A DNA stretch of 37,435 bases, taken from NCBI GenBank assembly GCA_027382625.1, contig JAJKFJ010022880.1, positions 1 through 37,435 on the forward strand. The letters run 5' to 3'. Shown here piece by piece: positions 34,917 to 37,435 of the stretch; within the stretch, counting starts at the first letter, position 1; each line of letters begins with the position of its first letter. This DNA comes from Tetmemena sp. SeJ-2015. Its lineage: Eukaryota > Ciliophora > Spirotrichea > Sporadotrichida > Oxytrichidae. The notes beneath the pieces were generated by a model, which had not been told where the DNA came from, made no database searches, and was given only the letters and a program-made list of their open reading frames with translations. The position numbers and the translations under genes are program-made.

Positions 34917-35420
34917 TCAATATAGATCTCTTTGAGGATAGTCTAGCACGTACAGTAGCCAAGGACGCCCAAAGAAGAACCTTCGTTCTGCAACTTGTTT
35001 TGAGAGTTGTTTCTTGCTAGGAAGGAATAGAACAACCTCCGGATCTCCCATCGCATCGTCTCACATATTAGTGACTGAGATCTCAGGATAGTTTTGGACT
35101 TCATCATGTTGACATCGATTTTTTTGAGAGCTTTCTTCCATCAGCAAGAACTTCTTTGAGAACGAGATCTTTGTTCCACACATTGTCGGAAGGAACAAAC
35201 CAACTAATATTATTGTTACTCCATATGAAAGCTTCTTATCTTGCTAATTGAGGGTACCTGTAGAGGGTTCTTTCCTTGATTCGGAACCTCGCTGCTCAAA
35301 GCGCTCTTTTGCGCTCCACTCCTTTAACTCTGCTTAACACAATTTCAAGTTTTCCAACCATGTTGCTCGAGTACCTCGTTGTTCTAGTGAAAAATCAAAA
35401 TTATTAATCCCATTGTCATT
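34917..35420 (-). CDS. Candidate coding block on the minus strand, unknown
   Basis: A minus frame is open for 119 codons (35420-35064), meets a TGA at 35061-35063, then continues for 48 codons to a TGA at 34917-34919. TAA and TAG occur as apparent glutamines. One stretch is hydrophobic (VTIILVGLFLP) and the second part reads DPEVVLFLPSKKQLSKQVA. Other minus frames here are also open for long stretches, and a minus frame from about 34875 to 34590 looks equally coding-like. I could not join them by pointer excision, so a pseudogene or indel-laden consensus is likely. Confidence 0.3.
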
Positions 35421-36600
35421 TCATAAGTAAGTACCGATTTTATTATCGCTTGTATAAAAATAGATTAAAAAGGAAGCTGTTGACTAAGGGAGTGACTCAA
35501 CTAAGACAAATATTAATAAAAATTTAAAGGGCTTATTACTTAGCATATAGGAACCTCAAGCTCTTGAATACTAAAAGGATGAAATTTAGTATCTATATAT
35601 TTAATAATTATATAATGCAACTTCCAATCTTGCAGACTTCTTCTGTATATTTATTCGAAATTATTATTTCAAGTTCAACTCTGATGTCAGAGACTAATGC
35701 TACAAAACATCAATCAATGATAATTATCTTAGATTATAAATTTACATGCAAAACCTTAGGCTTATATTTAGATTTTTTTATACTTGATCATTGAGCTATA
35801 ATTAATTATTGAGCCTTTATCTTATACAATTAAATAACAACTTAAATTTAGAATTCATTAATTATAAAAAGTAAAAAGTGGGTACTGTAAAGTTTTTCTT
35901 CTCGCTATTCTGAGGAATAATTATTCAGATAAATAAAATTTAATGCTTTATTAAAATTGTTGGATTCATGAGTAACTATAATTACTATATAATTAAATTC
36001 GCCGGCCTTATAATTTAAATTTATCAAAAATTAATTTTTTCATCTCATTCAATCTCAGCCACAAATTTTAACAACAATTCTAATTTAAATTTAGTTTAAA
36101 GAAATAAATGGGAAACTTAAAAAATGTTTGGCAACAATAGGTTATATTGTTAGTTTTAATTTAATAATAAAAGAGAGATTTTTTCTTTCAGAATTTAAGA
36201 GAATATCAACTTTAAAGTTTCTTGTAAATCTTAATTTGATGTGAGAAATAACTATATCAGTTTGAAGAATTTATTCACATAAATGTTCCTCATTCTGGTA
36301 TTTGCTAGAAAGGATGAGTATCCATTTAAATGCAATATATTATTAGATTAATTAAAATTGCCTAAAATAATTATTTCTCCTGAGTACTTCAATAATTCTT
36401 TAATAATATACAACTGAATTAAAATTGGAAACCAATAAAAAAATGAAGGGATATATTGATCTAGATCCGACACGAGCTACAATCTTACTCTAAAACTTGA
36501 ATAAGTGAAAATGAACTAATTAATTAAGACCATATTTGGCGCAAATATAGAATCGCTCACTTATAAGAGCAGCACGAATTCTATATTATTATTTTTATTA
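35421..36600. other. AT-rich DNA, no gene recognised
   Basis: AT-rich text typical of the germline-limited parts of the window. The open frame at 35564-35794 has AT-driven composition and no support. Confidence 0.55.
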
Positions 36601-37250
36601 ACCAGTTTATTCTGGAGGATTTCTCCGAGATATGCTGGCGGCACGGGTCCTTGGGGAGCGCCCGTGACGATGAGGAGACTCCCCCTACTTCTTTCCTTGG
36701 GGCACAATGGATCGCGGCTAAGGGCAAACCGATCCTGCCCCCCTTCAGGTGCTGAGCGTGTCATCCTCTGCCAATGGTATGAAAGCGTTCCCTTCGTGGG
36801 GGGGAGGTGACGGGCGCCGCGTGGTCTCTAGGGGCCACTAAGGGTTGGCAACAACCCCGGCGAAATGGGGGGGAAGCATTAAAGGGGTGCAGGGGAATTT
36901 GCTCGGCAGGCCCCCTCTCCTGGAAATCCAAAGGTGGGTCTGGATCCCCGGGTTTGATCCCCTTTAGCCGGGGGACCAAAGGGTGAAGAAAAGGGGTATG
37001 ATGCGCTGGCCCCCAGTATATTTTTTTTTTTGGGTGCTGGGGTTCCAGATTTTTTTGGTGAGGAGCCAGCCTACTGATCAATCTGCTTTTTACCCTTTCA
37101 AAAGTTACCCGCCCAATTTTCAGCTGAACTATTATTTTGGGAATGCCCCCTCTTCAAAAAAGCGTTTTTAGCTTTAACTGAGGGGAGGGTACTGCACCCA
37201 AAAGTCCCAAATAGGTCCCCATCGGGATGTCATGTTTTTAAAGCTCTCTT
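36601..37250. other. Abruptly GC-rich, homopolymer-laden block
   Basis: Base composition jumps to well above 50 percent GC with runs of G and C (for example seven G near 36800 and near 36870). Overlapping open frames on both strands are Pro/Gly/Arg-rich, as expected from composition alone. Poor consensus, a chimeric join or contaminant DNA are the likeliest explanations; the last 185 bases after it return to moderate composition without a recognisable gene. Confidence 0.6.
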
Positions 37251-37435
37251 ATTGGGAATCTCATGCCAGTAGTTTTGTTTTCTCTAAGGTTTTGCTTACT
37301 TGTCTTCCCCCCACTCAATCTTTTCTCTCTCATTTTAAGGGAGCCCCAAAGAACTTACAATTTTTTTTCTCACATAGCTAATTTTCAGCTAAACACTTGC
37401 TTATTGCGAAATTTACTACTCTTCATCGTGTGCGA

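Overview
The window reads as germline (micronuclear) DNA of a ciliate, most like a hypotrich spirotrich. Genes stay open only when TAA and TAG are read as glutamine and TGA is the sole stop. They are interrupted by short AT-rich segments bounded by direct repeats of 2-10 bp (pointers), and removing each segment restores frame and similarity to paralogues. That is the MDS/IES layout of spirotrich germline genomes. The pointers are diverse rather than fixed TA, which argues against Paramecium and Euplotes. All similarity statements come from reading the sequence by eye; no database search was run.

Layout. 1-6,060 is AT-rich and apparently non-coding, with a perfect 385-bp-arm palindrome at 829-1,626. 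From 6,065 to 19,530 a pair of dispersed repeats, R1 and R2, occurs twice in the same order (R1a, R2a, R1b, R2b). Between them lie a GC-elevated island (12,102-12,688), a GGTGATGGC minisatellite and a possible Cys-rich gene (14,970-16,210). R2b carries a 0.6-kb inverted-repeat element that R2a lacks.

19,800-29,133 holds three head-to-tail minus-strand paralogues, here called GT-1, GT-2 and GT-3. After removal of the inferred IESs they encode proteins of roughly 680 residues with a thioredoxin-like CPxC segment in the N-terminal half and a GT-B-like glycosyltransferase C-terminal half. GT-1 and GT-3 look complete. GT-2 lacks the N-terminal quarter or so and carries five single-base insertions. 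Thirty-one IESs are resolved in this cluster and two more in the next gene.

29,848-32,118 is a divergently transcribed plus-strand gene for a Gln/Asn-rich, probably nuclear protein; its only two internal TGAs both lie inside IESs. 33,400-35,430 is GC-elevated, with coding-like frames that could not be joined. The right end (about 36,600-37,250) is abruptly GC-rich and homopolymer-laden, probably poor consensus. Similar poor stretches, including a run of 208 A, occur at 7,190-8,450, 13,255-13,445 and 24,385-24,475, so small indels anywhere may be assembly errors.
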